A stretch of DNA of 64,000 nucleotides, from positions 1 through 64,000 of the forward strand of contig CAZCRT010000009.1 of NCBI GenBank assembly GCA_964501185.1, written 5' to 3'. Below the pieces are notes generated by a model that searched no databases, was not told the DNA's origin, and saw only the letters and a program-made list of their open reading frames with translations. The position numbers and the translations under genes are program-made. This stretch comes from BS150m-G50 sp964501185 [NCBI: uncultured Bacteroidia bacterium]. Its GTDB lineage: Bacteria; CAIWAD01; BS150m-G50. This document shows, one piece after another, positions 43,843 through 53,016 of the stretch; the first letter of the stretch is position 1, and every line of letters starts with the position of its first letter.

Positions 43843-45414
43843 ATGTCTACCATCACACTCAAGAATCTCTCCTTTCATCATAGCGATCCTTTTGTCAGCG
43901 TGTTTAAAGAGCTCTCTCTACAGATAGACACCGGTTGGAAAACCGCTCTCACTGGTCGCAATGGCAGGGGCAAAACTACATTGCTCAATCTGTTGAGGGG
44001 TTTGCTTGAGCCAACGCAGGGCCATCTTGAGATGCCACTGACAACCGCGTTCTTCCCCTTTCAGCCGCATGATCCATTGGCGACAACTTTCACCGTAGTC
44101 AAGGAAAGTATTGCACCATTTCGTCAATGGGAGCAACAGATGCAGACGTTGCTGGAAAAACCGGATCAGGAGAATCTGTCACAATATGCCACACTTGCTG
44201 ACGATTATGAGCTGCAGCGGGGTTATGAGATCGATGCTCTGATCCACAGGGAGATCGCCGCCATCGGCCTGCCGGAGAAGCTACTGAAACAACCTTTCGC
44301 TCAGTTGAGTGGAGGTGAGCAGACCCGTGCACTTATTGCTGCCCTGTTTCTACAGGAAGGGCGCTTCCTTTTACTGGATGAACCGACTGATCATCTGGAC
44401 ATGTGGGGCAGGGAACAGTTGGGCGAGTACCTGGCAGATAAACCGGGCTTCATTTTAGTATCACACGACCGGCAGCTGCTGAACAGGTGTACCGACCATG
44501 TGCTGGCGATCAACCTGAATGATGTGGAGCTGTTGCAGGGGAACTATGCAACCTGGAAACAGGAGGCAGACCGCAGGCTGGCAACGGAGCAGCAGCGTGA
44601 CGAAAAGCTGAAACGGGAAATCAGGAAACTCAAAATTGCAGCAGGTAAACGAAGGGTCTGGTCCGGACGAAAGGAGAAAGAAAAAACCGGTGCCGGGGAT
44701 AAGGGGTTTATTGGTCACTGCGCTGCTAAAGTAATGAAGAGGGCGCTGGTGATTGAAAATCGTATTGATGCAGGCATTAAGGAGAAGCAAACGCTGTTAC
44801 AGAATGTGGAGAAGAAGCGAGATTTGAGATTTAGTTCTCCCGGTAGATCACCGGAGCTACTGCTCACAGTAGACAAACTCTCAATATCCTTTGATGGAAG
44901 AGCTGTGATAAGTGATTTTTCAATGGAAGTTCACCGGGGGGAGAGAGTCGCCCTGCTGGGTCGTAACGGTTCCGGGAAAACCACTCTTTTTAACGCGATA
45001 AGTGGAACGGTCACTACCCGGGAGGGCAGCATCAGGTTTCCCGCCTATCTCGGGTTGCTGCGCGCCTTTCAACAACCACTCTGGCAGGTTGGTCTGTTGC
45101 GTCAACATCTGAAAGCCGCAGGCATAGAGGAAACCCGGTTCCGGCAGATCCTGGCTGTTCTGGGGGCTGAAGGGGTCCTCTGCGACCGCCCGCTGGAGAC
45201 TTTCAGCCAGGGCGAACTGAAGAAAGTAGACCTCTGCCGTTCTTTTATATCCCCGGCGCATCTGCTGCTCTGGGATGAACCGTTGAACTACATCGATGTT
45301 ATGTCCCGCGAGCAGATCGAGGAGGTAGTTCTGGAGTTCGAACCGACCCTGCTTTTCATCGAGCATGACCGGGAATTTGTGGAGCGGGTGGCGACCCGGG
45401 TTGTGGAAATGTAA
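43843..45414 (+). CDS. ABC-F ATPase (Lsa-like, ribosome-associated)
   Basis: A 523-residue soluble protein with two ABC domains and no membrane segments. The first domain has GRNGRGKTT, LSGGEQTRAL and FLLLDEPTDHLD; the second has GRNGSGKTT, the signature-like FSQGELKKVDL and LLLWDEPLNYID. A basic linker rich in Lys/Arg/Glu (about residues 235-305) joins them, as in ABC-F proteins that act on the ribosome. The N-terminal style (LTGRNGRGKTTLLNLLRG) is closest to the Lsa-type group, some of which protect ribosomes from lincosamides and pleuromutilins. Whether this one gives resistance or is a translation factor is unknown. No leader-peptide attenuator was recognised upstream. Confidence 0.88.
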   Translation: MSTITLKNLSFHHSDPFVSVFKELSLQIDTGWKTALTGRNGRGKTTLLNLLRGLLEPTQGHLEMPLTTAFFPFQPHDPLATTFTVVKESIAPFRQWEQQMQTLLEKPDQENLSQYATLADDYELQRGYEIDALIHREIAAIGLPEKLLKQPFAQLSGGEQTRALIAALFLQEGRFLLLDEPTDHLDMWGREQLGEYLADKPGFILVSHDRQLLNRCTDHVLAINLNDVELLQGNYATWKQEADRRLATEQQRDEKLKREIRKLKIAAGKRRVWSGRKEKEKTGAGDKGFIGHCAAKVMKRALVIENRIDAGIKEKQTLLQNVEKKRDLRFSSPGRSPELLLTVDKLSISFDGRAVISDFSMEVHRGERVALLGRNGSGKTTLFNAISGTVTTREGSIRFPAYLGLLRAFQQPLWQVGLLRQHLKAAGIEETRFRQILAVLGAEGVLCDRPLETFSQGELKKVDLCRSFISPAHLLLWDEPLNYIDVMSREQIEEVVLEFEPTLLFIEHDREFVERVATRVVEM

Positions 45415-45418
45415 GAGG

Positions 45419-45668
45419 AATGCACACCACGAAGCGCTGCGCAACGCTAAGTGTAGCGAACGAATAACACTCCACAGGTTCAAATCCTTAGAGTCGATGA
45501 ACACTTCACGAAGATCACGAAAAGAAAGAAATGTGGCAGAACCGCGGAGAAGAATCGACGGGAATATCTGTCAGTGGAATTCCTGAAACAGAATCTACTC
45601 ATCTGCAACGGGCTATCTGGTTTTTCAATTGCTTTCTTCGTGTGGTTTAGTGGCCTTCGTGGTGAAAT
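45419..45668. repeat. CTTCGTG-type dispersed repeat arms in an intergenic region
   Basis: Between the ABC-F gene and ftsX, ACCACGAAG near 45427 and CACGAAGATCACGAAAAG near 45508 point one way, while CTTCGTGTGG and CCTTCGTGGTG at 45638-45662 point the other way. The same motifs recur in the spacer near 57758-58013. Such accacgaaggacacgaag strings are scattered through many environmental genomes. No gene is supported here. Confidence 0.5.
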
Positions 45669-45675
45669 CTTGTCC

Positions 45676-46521
45676 TTACTTACTCTTAAGACCCTTATTC
45701 AGCGCCGGCAGTGTACCACCAAATCCGATCAGCAGCAGTAGCACCAGCTCCACCCAGATTGCACCGCTCCTGTGCAAATGGTATCCAAAACCACCCGCAA
45801 TCTCGACCAGCAGTATTATTATCAGATGACCACACGCAAACGCCAGCAGGGAGTAGAGCAGAGTACCTGAAAGAAATGGGCGACGAATCTGCCAGCGCCC
45901 GGCACCCATTAACTGCATGGTATCGATCTCCGGCCAGTAGTGTGATACAGCCTGTCGTGTACTGTACATGACCAGCAGTACTGCCCCGGCAAGTAGAACC
46001 AGCAGAACAACTGCGGTAAGTTGCAGGATAGTTGTGATACGCTGATGCAGTAGAATCAGCGTGCGGGAAGGGACACGCAGTGACAGCACCCCGGATAACG
46101 ATTCATAATCATCGGTCATTTGCTGCAGAAGCTGTTTCTCCTGCATGCTGACCAGGAAGTGGAAGAGAAAAGAGGCGGGTAGCGGGTTTTCCTCAAGCAC
46201 CTCAAATATCTCGTCACCAAACTCTGCCGAAAAAAGCTCACGTGCTTCGTCGGTAGAACGGAAATAGTCTATCTCCAGCAATGTATCACTTTCCAGCCGC
46301 TGCCTGATATCAATCAGTTCCCTTTCAGTGCAATTGTCTGTCAGAAACAGTTCACCCTGCAGGTGTCGCTGAAATGAGTGATGTATCACAGAGCTGTTGT
46401 AGTAGAGAATATGCAACAGGCCGGAGAGAACGCCGGACAGCGTCAGCAGGATAACCACCAGTAGCAGCTTGCCCCGGATATGTGACAGCACCCGCCATGT
46501 TTCCCGCAACAGAAAGATCAC
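45676..46521 (-). CDS. ftsX: FtsX-like permease
   Basis: A 281-residue membrane protein with the FtsX layout: one N-terminal transmembrane helix (about 18-42), a large extracytoplasmic domain to about residue 165, then three helices. With the FtsE ATPase it would form the complex that activates peptidoglycan hydrolases during division. The GTG start at 46521 overlaps the ftsE stop by 4 bases. Sequence conservation is low, as is usual for FtsX; the call rests on topology and adjacency. Confidence 0.82.
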   Translation of the reverse strand: MIFLLRETWRVLSHIRGKLLLVVILLTLSGVLSGLLHILYYNSSVIHHSFQRHLQGELFLTDNCTERELIDIRQRLESDTLLEIDYFRSTDEARELFSAEFGDEIFEVLEENPLPASFLFHFLVSMQEKQLLQQMTDDYESLSGVLSLRVPSRTLILLHQRITTILQLTAVVLLVLLAGAVLLVMYSTRQAVSHYWPEIDTMQLMGAGRWQIRRPFLSGTLLYSLLAFACGHLIIILLVEIAGGFGYHLHRSGAIWVELVLLLLIGFGGTLPALNKGLKSK

Positions 46522-47177
46522 TGTACTCCTCCCCGATGCAGTAACAGCTTGTGAGTCGCCGGCAGTTCCAGCGCCCAGCTGTCATGCGTTGCCATGATAA
46601 CGGAAGTACCCATGTCAAGCAGCTCCAGCAGCAGATCAACAATATTACGCTTGTTGGCCATGTCGAGATTGGCAAGCGGTTCATCGGCGAAAATCAGATG
46701 GGGATTGCCAACCATGGCACAGGCAAGCTCCGCCCGTCTGCGTTCACCTGCGGACAGTTCACCCGGCAGCGCGTGCGTACGGTGCTGCAGGTGGCACCGG
46801 CCCAGGAGACGATGTGGTTTTTCCCGGTGCTGGCTTAAATGAATACCGAGAACCGAGTAGCGAAAAAGCAGGTTCTCCAGCACACTGCGATCCTGTAGCA
46901 GTGACAGTTCCTGACGGACGACACCAATCTGCCGACGGTACCAGGATAGCCTTTTGCCATCAAGCCTGGTAATGTCCTGACCCAGGAAAAAGCGTCTGCC
47001 GCCTTCCGGGTTGAGTTCGGCCGTCATCAGTTTTAACAGGGTGGTCTTTCCGGCACCGGAGCTGCCACTGATCAGACAGAGGATTCCCCGCTCCAGTTTC
47101 ATATCGACAGGGTCGAGAGTAAACCCGTTAGGGTAGCGCAGGGTCAATTGCTGCATTTCAAAAAGCGGAGTAGCCAT
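46518..47177 (-). CDS. ftsE: FtsE, cell-division ABC ATPase
   Basis: A 219-residue ATPase with Walker A GSSGAGKTTLLK, an altered signature LSAGERRRAEL in place of LSGGEQQR, Walker B LIFADEPLANLD and the H-loop ATHD. It pairs with the overlapping ftsX gene. Its start overlaps the last base of the methyltransferase gene, so the dusB-pdxA-methyltransferase-ftsE-ftsX run is almost certainly one operon. Confidence 0.87.
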   Translation of the reverse strand: MATPLFEMQQLTLRYPNGFTLDPVDMKLERGILCLISGSSGAGKTTLLKLMTAELNPEGGRRFFLGQDITRLDGKRLSWYRRQIGVVRQELSLLQDRSVLENLLFRYSVLGIHLSQHREKPHRLLGRCHLQHRTHALPGELSAGERRRAELACAMVGNPHLIFADEPLANLDMANKRNIVDLLLELLDMGTSVIMATHDSWALELPATHKLLLHRGGVQ

Positions 47178-47914
47178 CAGCTTCCTTTCCGTGAGACAAA
47201 GTGAATCCGCTCTGAATACTCGTTACCCTCGTTAAAGGTGAAACCATCAAGAATTCCCATGCAGAGAAGTCCCGCAGAAGTGATTGCCGATACGATCTCT
47301 TTTATAGTATACAACCGCTGCCGATGCTGTTCACTTGCAATTTCCTTTCCGCTTGCCTGACGCAGTGAGAAGTCATTATGAAGAATGCGGGTTGTCCTGT
47401 TGAGTGTGGCGTGTCGTGTGTAACGGATATTCTCGATAACATCGGTCTCTTCAAAACCATGGAAATTGTGTTGAGCATTGTAGAACGTCGAGATATCGAA
47501 AATCAGCAAACCATCTTCGGTCAATGAGTCACGCAGGTTGCTCAGAGCCCGGATGAGATCAGCCCTGGTCAACATGTAGTTGATGCTGTCGTAGAGGCAG
47601 AGAGCCAGATTGAAATCACCCCGGCCATTCCAGCTGCAGAGATCAGCCTCCGCAAAGGTCGTGGGGACGTCGCTGGTACGAAAACGCTGCCTGGCAAGGG
47701 AAATCATCTCGCTGCTGCTGTCGAAACCATATATTTCACTGCAGTCAGTTGCGAAATGAGCAAGAAAAGCACCGGTACCACAGGCTGCATCCAGAGTGCG
47801 CTCCTGTGACCCACCGTAATGCATGAGCAGCTGATTGATATACATTGCCCATTTTGCGTACGGTACGTGAGACATAAGTTCGTCATAGATTGTGGCCAGG
47901 GAACCGTAAATCAT
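47177..47914 (-). CDS. Class I SAM-dependent methyltransferase
   Basis: A 245-residue Rossmann-fold methyltransferase. Motif I LDAACGTGAFLAHFA binds SAM, followed by the acidic end of strand 2 (IYGFDSSSEMI), FAEADLCSWN and the post-motif LALCLYDSINYML. The family is that of small-molecule methyltransferases; the substrate is unknown. It sits inside the dusB-pdxA-ftsE-ftsX operon, with 4-base and 1-base overlaps on its two sides. Confidence 0.85.
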   Translation of the reverse strand: MIYGSLATIYDELMSHVPYAKWAMYINQLLMHYGGSQERTLDAACGTGAFLAHFATDCSEIYGFDSSSEMISLARQRFRTSDVPTTFAEADLCSWNGRGDFNLALCLYDSINYMLTRADLIRALSNLRDSLTEDGLLIFDISTFYNAQHNFHGFEETDVIENIRYTRHATLNRTTRILHNDFSLRQASGKEIASEQHRQRLYTIKEIVSAITSAGLLCMGILDGFTFNEGNEYSERIHFVSRKGS

Positions 47915-48885
47915 GATGATAACCTTAAAGCCAGATCAACTGCGGCCAGCATGCTTGCCGGATCAACCTTCCGACGCCAGGCTAATGGAAAAGCTGTGCC
48001 GTGATCAGGTGAAGTGCGGATGAAGGAAAGCCCCCAGGTGACATTTACCCCTTCCCAGCCTGCGGTCAATTTAAAGGGTATCATAGCCTGATCGTGATAC
48101 ATGGCAACAAAACAACTGCCCTGGTTAAAAGCAGTATCAGCAGAAACCGGGCCCTGAACCGGGATACCGGCAACCCGGGCCTGCTCAATCGCGGGACTGA
48201 TAATCTCCTCTTCCTCCCGGCCGAAGAGGCCTCCCTCTGAGGCATGCGGATTCAGTGCCAGCACCGTGAGTTCGTCTTTCCGTCCCAGCCGTCCCAGAAA
48301 AGAGTGAAGAGCAGTGATACTGTTCAGAAGGAGGTCCGGCTTGAGGTTGCGGCTCACCTCCATCAGAGGCAGATGAATTGTAGCCAGTACAACGCTGATA
48401 TGTTTGTGATACATTATCATCCAGATCGGGCGCCCCCCATCCCGGGTTCCCAGAAATTCAGTCTGTCCCGGAAACGGGAATCCCGCCAGGTGCAGTGACT
48501 GCTTGTTCACCGGGGCAGTCACAAGTGGCATCCCTGGATCAGTACGAACCAGATCAACTGCTGTTTCCAGGGAGAGGTTGGCAACCTGTCCTGCTTCAAG
48601 GGAAATTTCACCAGGGTTAAAATGCAGTGGTGTATCCTGAGGGAACCACACCTGTGCCTGATCAGCCGCAACCCGCTCTTCCGGTTCAGCGAACACAAAC
48701 GGAGTATCCTTTCCGGTAAGTTCCAGCGCCTGCTCCAACAGTGATGGTGGCATGATTACCAGTGGCTGCCAGCCCCGCTTGAGAATATACGGGAGAACTG
48801 TCGCAACCAGTTCCGGTCCGACACCAGCCGGATCACCACAGGTAATACAGACACGCCTTTGTGCTCTACTGCTGTTGTCAGTCAT
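47911..48885 (-). CDS. pdxA: 4-hydroxythreonine-4-phosphate dehydrogenase
   Basis: A 324-residue PdxA-family dehydrogenase. Recognisable family blocks are TCGDPAGVGPELVA at the N-terminus, TAPVNKQSLHLAGFPFPGQTEFLG, LNPHASEGGLFGREEEEII and the metal-binding FVAMYHDQAMIPFKL. It would oxidise 4-phosphohydroxy-L-threonine in pyridoxal 5'-phosphate synthesis; some members act on related substrates. It overlaps dusB by 8 bases and the methyltransferase gene by 4. Confidence 0.93.
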   Translation of the reverse strand: MTDNSSRAQRRVCITCGDPAGVGPELVATVLPYILKRGWQPLVIMPPSLLEQALELTGKDTPFVFAEPEERVAADQAQVWFPQDTPLHFNPGEISLEAGQVANLSLETAVDLVRTDPGMPLVTAPVNKQSLHLAGFPFPGQTEFLGTRDGGRPIWMIMYHKHISVVLATIHLPLMEVSRNLKPDLLLNSITALHSFLGRLGRKDELTVLALNPHASEGGLFGREEEEIISPAIEQARVAGIPVQGPVSADTAFNQGSCFVAMYHDQAMIPFKLTAGWEGVNVTWGLSFIRTSPDHGTAFPLAWRRKVDPASMLAAVDLALRLSS

Positions 48886-49867
48886 CTGGTTGAAGGCCCT
48901 CCTTCAGAATTCGCTGCAGGTAATCCTCGATGATTTGCGGATCGGTCATCCTCACCAGCTGATAACGCGCCTGTTTAGCGTGCGGGTAATCACGCAGATA
49001 GCTGGAATAGAGCTTCCTCATTTCCCGCACACCCCGTTCCGTACCCTTGAAATCGAGAGCCAGGTGAAAATGATGCAGCAACATCAGCAGTCTCTCCCTG
49101 AGGTCTGGTGGAGCAGGAGAATAACCATCTCTGAAAAATGCTTTTGTATCACGAAATATCCAGGGGTAGCTGGTAGCGCCACGTCCAATCATAACCGCAT
49201 CACACCCTGTTTCCTCAAACATTCGTTTCGCATCAGCAGGAGTAACCACATCCCCGTTGCCGATAACCGGAATGTGTACGGTTTCCTTCAGTCGCCTGAT
49301 CCACTCCCAGCGTGCCTGCCCGGTGTACTTCTGCGCGCGCGTGCGTGCATGTAGCGTGATGGCTGCCAGCCCCAGTTTTTCCAGTTCCGGTGCGATTTCC
49401 AGGATGTTTATGGAGTCCTCGTTCCAACCGAGCCGCAGCTTGGCAGTCACCGGTAGATCAGTGCTGCGAATAACTTCTTCAGCGATTGCCAGCAGCAGGT
49501 CGGGAGTTTTCATCAGAGCTGCTCCAGAACCCTTACCGGCGACTTTACGCACCGGGCAGCCAAAATTCAGATCGATCAACTCCGGCTGCAACTTAGTGCT
49601 GATGCGAGCTGCCTCCCCCATCGCCCGAGGATCGTTGCCAAAAATCTGAATACCGACCGGGCGCTCACTATCGCTGAATAAAATCTTGCGGGACGAACGG
49701 CCAACTTCCCGGCGCAGACCCTCGGAGCTGACAAATTCGGTATATACCAGATCCGCACCCAGTAACCTGCAGACACCACGGAAGGAAATATCGGTATAAC
49801 CCTCCATAGGCGCCAGCAACAGAGCATTCTCAATATTAAGCTTGCCTATGATCAGTTGTCTGTCCAG
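48878..49867 (-). CDS. dusB: tRNA-dihydrouridine synthase
   Basis: An FMN enzyme that reduces uridines in the D-loop of tRNA. Family motifs are LLLAPMEGYTD, the catalytic-Cys region NFGCPVRKVAGKGSGAAL, VTAKLRLGW, LHARTRAQKYTG and IGRGATSYPWIF. The TTG at 49819 would remove the N-terminal strand: the open frame upstream encodes the typical LIIGKLNIENALLLAPM. CTG 49867 fits best, with AGGGAG 6 bases upstream, giving about 329 residues. It heads the five-gene operon to ftsX. Confidence 0.88.
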   Translation of the reverse strand: MDRQLIIGKLNIENALLLAPMEGYTDISFRGVCRLLGADLVYTEFVSSEGLRREVGRSSRKILFSDSERPVGIQIFGNDPRAMGEAARISTKLQPELIDLNFGCPVRKVAGKGSGAALMKTPDLLLAIAEEVIRSTDLPVTAKLRLGWNEDSINILEIAPELEKLGLAAITLHARTRAQKYTGQARWEWIRRLKETVHIPVIGNGDVVTPADAKRMFEETGCDAVMIGRGATSYPWIFRDTKAFFRDGYSPAPPDLRERLLMLLHHFHLALDFKGTERGVREMRKLYSSYLRDYPHAKQARYQLVRMTDPQIIEDYLQRILKEGLQPDD

Positions 49868-50119
49868 AAGGTACTCCCTGATAATTATCTAATAGTCGAA
49901 ACGTCCCCTGTCAGGGCATGATAATGAAAATACTATACATGGTGATGCTCAGAATGAATAGTTATTACCTGAAGTAGTACAGGTTCCACCTACAACTATT
50001 TCCCGAAATGCTGTTGTAGTCCAGTAATTTTAAACGGGAAACACTAAATCATCAACGACAAAGATAAAGCCGTAACGAACAGTTAAGAAGTTGAGGATGA
50101 AGTTTCCGGGGAGTAATGA
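49868..50119. other. Intergenic spacer before dusB
   Basis: Contains the small palindrome CCCTG-T-CAGGG at 49906-49916 and otherwise AT-rich sequence that probably holds the promoter of the dusB operon. No gene is supported. Confidence 0.4.
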
Positions 50120-52801
50120 TCAGAAATGGAATCCGAAATTCAGTGTCAGCCGCTGGTTCTGCTCCAGGTCGTCGTGTGCGGGGGCATACGCATAGATCAA
50201 TTCCAGAGGCCCCAGGATACTGTCCAGGATTACCCCTGCTGAATAGTGCGGCATAAGATCACCTGGAAGTTCAATACTGTCCGCGCTGGAGGCCCAGTTG
50301 CCGATTGCATGCCCTTCAGCCATCAACAGCAATCTGTAAGGCTCATTGTCAATCATGATCCAGTAGTACTGCATACCCAGCCTGGTTGCCAGGCGGCTGC
50401 GAAATTGCCGCGAATGCAGGGCGGTAAGCCCGGTTTCGTAACCCTGGTGCCACAGATAGGGTGCCGGAGTAGTATCATCTGCCTGAGCCAGAAAAAGGGT
50501 GCTGTGCAAAACATGTCTGTGGTTTATACGGCGCCAGGATTTAAAAAGCATCTGCCATCTGTTAAACGAATCGGATGGGTTCAGAGGTGAAGAAGATGTT
50601 TCAAACTTAACCAGATGATATTCACCGTTTTCCGGCCAGGGAACACGATTGCGCGTATCAACAAGTGACGAGAGCACAAGTTGCCGCAGATCGTAGCTGG
50701 TCACCTGGTTGTCGAGGCGATATTCCCCTCTGGTCAGACGCACACCGGCGGAGATAGTTCCAAGCCGTCTTATCTGCTGCCCGAGCATGACGCTGAAATC
50801 GTGAGCACGATAGGAGGCTCGACCCGCCCGGTTGTTTCCTTCCCAGATACTGCATCTCTGATAGTTATTTTCTGCGTCAATCCGCCAGGTGAGTGTGGTG
50901 TGAAAGAGCCGATCCTGCTCCAGACGCAGTTTCTGCTCTTCCCGGTCAGCAGAATAGCGCCAGTAGAGGACAGTACGGATGCCGAGATTCGCGCTGTTTT
51001 CATGTCGCAGTCGCAGGAAGATTCGCTCGAAGTGGCGATTGTCGTAGCCTAACCCCACCTGCAACAGCGGAAAGGAACGCTCGTTGACCATCAGCTCCAG
51101 CGATTTGCCACTCTCCTGCTGATGGATACGATAGGATGCGCTGGCAAAGAGGTCGCTGGCATAGATGTTAGAAATGGAACTCTGAGCCCGGTAGAGATTG
51201 AAAAAATCCCCCTCCTTTATCTTGAAGTCACGCATGATGGAGTAGTCGCTGGTATGTGCGTTACCGGAGATTGTTATCTGAGCTATTCGTCCCCGGTCAA
51301 TCCAGAGCGAGACAATACCGCTGTCAAAGTTCAGGCTGTCGATAGAAGCCAGGCTGTAACCCTGTGCTCTCAGGTCAGCGATAAACCCATTAAGTAGTTC
51401 TATTCCCTGAACGAAATTAGCCGGCTTGTCCAGAAAAGGTTGAAAAGTGCTGACTACTTTGAGGGAATCAAGGGAGGGTAAACCATACACCTGCAATCCT
51501 GTAATCGTATGGTTCTCCTTCAGCTTGAATTCAAGACAGCGCAGCCCCCGCAGATTGCTGTAGATAAGCGCTTCTTCGGACGAATAGTAACCGGTCTGAT
51601 GAACCTGTTTCAGCAGCAGCAGTATCTGCTGGTAGCTGATTTCGCTCATGCGCTGTGGAGTGAGTGGTGGTGTGGTTGCAGATACCCCGGAGTAAAAGAG
51701 TGTATCCAGTCGGAACAGGGTATCGGGCGAGGAGGTCAACTGTCGTAACGAAGCCTGCAGTTGATCCAGGATTGCCACAGTTGCCTGATGGCCGTGATCC
51801 ACAATTTCATCCATTCGGACATAGTCGCCGGAGCCCCAGTTTGAAGTAGCTGGTGTGATAACCAGGTCAGCCTTATCCAGCAGCTCGCGGTTACGGGGGG
51901 TGATCGTAAAATTAGAAATCTGATCGACTACTTCCCAGGGGTGCTGCAGGTCTGCAGCTGTACGCATACCGGCTGTTACATCTACAGCGATGATAAAATC
52001 CGCCCCTGCATCGCGGGCGGTCTCAACGGGAATATTCTCAACCAGCCCTCCGTCCACCAGCAGCAGCGAGTCCCAGACAACCGGTGCCAGCAGAAGCGGG
52101 ATGGACATGCTTGCACGTATAGCTTCGCTGATATCTCCACGGGAAAAAACCACCCTCTGGCCTGTAACCAGATCAGTGGTGACGCAACGGAAGGCTACTC
52201 TCAGTTGATCCCACGATTTATAATTCTGGTAGATACCACGCTTGGTCAGGTCGAGCAGTGTAACCAGAAAGCGTTGACCACTGGATACCGCTACCGGCAC
52301 ATAGGGAACGAAGTTGTGAAACCTGAGCTGAAAGAGATGACCGGAGACATTTTCCTGAACACCGGGAAACATGCTGCTGCGTTCAGCAGAATCGAAGTAA
52401 TACTCCTGCCAGTTGAGGCTTGTGAGACGTTTCTCCATCTCATCGGGGGAGTAGCCGCTGGCATACATGCCACCCACCAGAGCGCCCATGGATGTTCCTG
52501 CGATGATATCGACTTCGATACCTGCTTCCTCCAGCGCACGGAGCACACCGATATGTGCCAGTCCACGGGCACCACCACCGGACAGGGCCAGTCCGATCCG
52601 TGGGTGTTTGATATCCGACCAGGGAATGTGATAGATCTCCTGTACACCGGGGACCAGTTCCGGGACAAAACGGATAGTGTCAGTTTCAGTGATAAAGGAC
52701 TGGTTGCTACCGGTGTTTATTGTATGAGATTCATTTGTAATGCCGGCTTCAGCATAATGCCGACAGAGCAAGAATAGCAGCAGGAGAAGGATTTTGTGCA
52801 T
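50120..52801 (-). CDS. Patatin-like phospholipase fused to an outer-membrane beta barrel
   Basis: An 893-residue exported protein with a signal peptide of about 1-18. The patatin domain spans residues 68-360 with oxyanion loop GGGARG, nucleophile Ser 104 in GTSMG and catalytic Asp 250 in VDGGLVENIPV, so the Ser-Asp dyad is complete. A POTRA-like region with FKIKEGDFFNLYRAQSSISN (about 530-560) follows, then a C-terminal barrel of the Omp85/surface-antigen type ending NQRLTLNFGFHF with a terminal Phe. This matches PlpD-like type Vd autotransporters and RssA-type fusions, in which the lipase is exported with its own barrel. Monocistronic. Confidence 0.9.
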   Translation of the reverse strand: MHKILLLLLFLLCRHYAEAGITNESHTINTGSNQSFITETDTIRFVPELVPGVQEIYHIPWSDIKHPRIGLALSGGGARGLAHIGVLRALEEAGIEVDIIAGTSMGALVGGMYASGYSPDEMEKRLTSLNWQEYYFDSAERSSMFPGVQENVSGHLFQLRFHNFVPYVPVAVSSGQRFLVTLLDLTKRGIYQNYKSWDQLRVAFRCVTTDLVTGQRVVFSRGDISEAIRASMSIPLLLAPVVWDSLLLVDGGLVENIPVETARDAGADFIIAVDVTAGMRTAADLQHPWEVVDQISNFTITPRNRELLDKADLVITPATSNWGSGDYVRMDEIVDHGHQATVAILDQLQASLRQLTSSPDTLFRLDTLFYSGVSATTPPLTPQRMSEISYQQILLLLKQVHQTGYYSSEEALIYSNLRGLRCLEFKLKENHTITGLQVYGLPSLDSLKVVSTFQPFLDKPANFVQGIELLNGFIADLRAQGYSLASIDSLNFDSGIVSLWIDRGRIAQITISGNAHTSDYSIMRDFKIKEGDFFNLYRAQSSISNIYASDLFASASYRIHQQESGKSLELMVNERSFPLLQVGLGYDNRHFERIFLRLRHENSANLGIRTVLYWRYSADREEQKLRLEQDRLFHTTLTWRIDAENNYQRCSIWEGNNRAGRASYRAHDFSVMLGQQIRRLGTISAGVRLTRGEYRLDNQVTSYDLRQLVLSSLVDTRNRVPWPENGEYHLVKFETSSSPLNPSDSFNRWQMLFKSWRRINHRHVLHSTLFLAQADDTTPAPYLWHQGYETGLTALHSRQFRSRLATRLGMQYYWIMIDNEPYRLLLMAEGHAIGNWASSADSIELPGDLMPHYSAGVILDSILGPLELIYAYAPAHDDLEQNQRLTLNFGFHF

Positions 52802-53016
52802 TGAACCCTGTTGTTTCCAGATGCCTGAAGTGGCAACGGTGCTCAGTTTCTACAGCAACTGGCTTACAGCCAGCTTCTACCATGAAACACATTTCTTCAT
52901 TCCATTTCAAGAGTTTTGCCCGACGTAGAATCAGGTTCGCTGAACAGAGCAATTTTCGCATGAGAACAACTCCTGCTGCCTCACTGATTTTTTCCTCTTT
53001 GAGATAACCGGATTGG
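52802..53016. other. Spacer between two minus-strand envelope genes
   Basis: No gene or clear signal was found in these 215 bases between the lamin-tail gene and the patatin gene. Confidence 0.4.

Noticed and set aside
45470-45495. tRNA-like T-arm GGTTCAAATCC
   Set aside because: The flanking bases do not form a T-stem and no acceptor, D or anticodon arm can be drawn.
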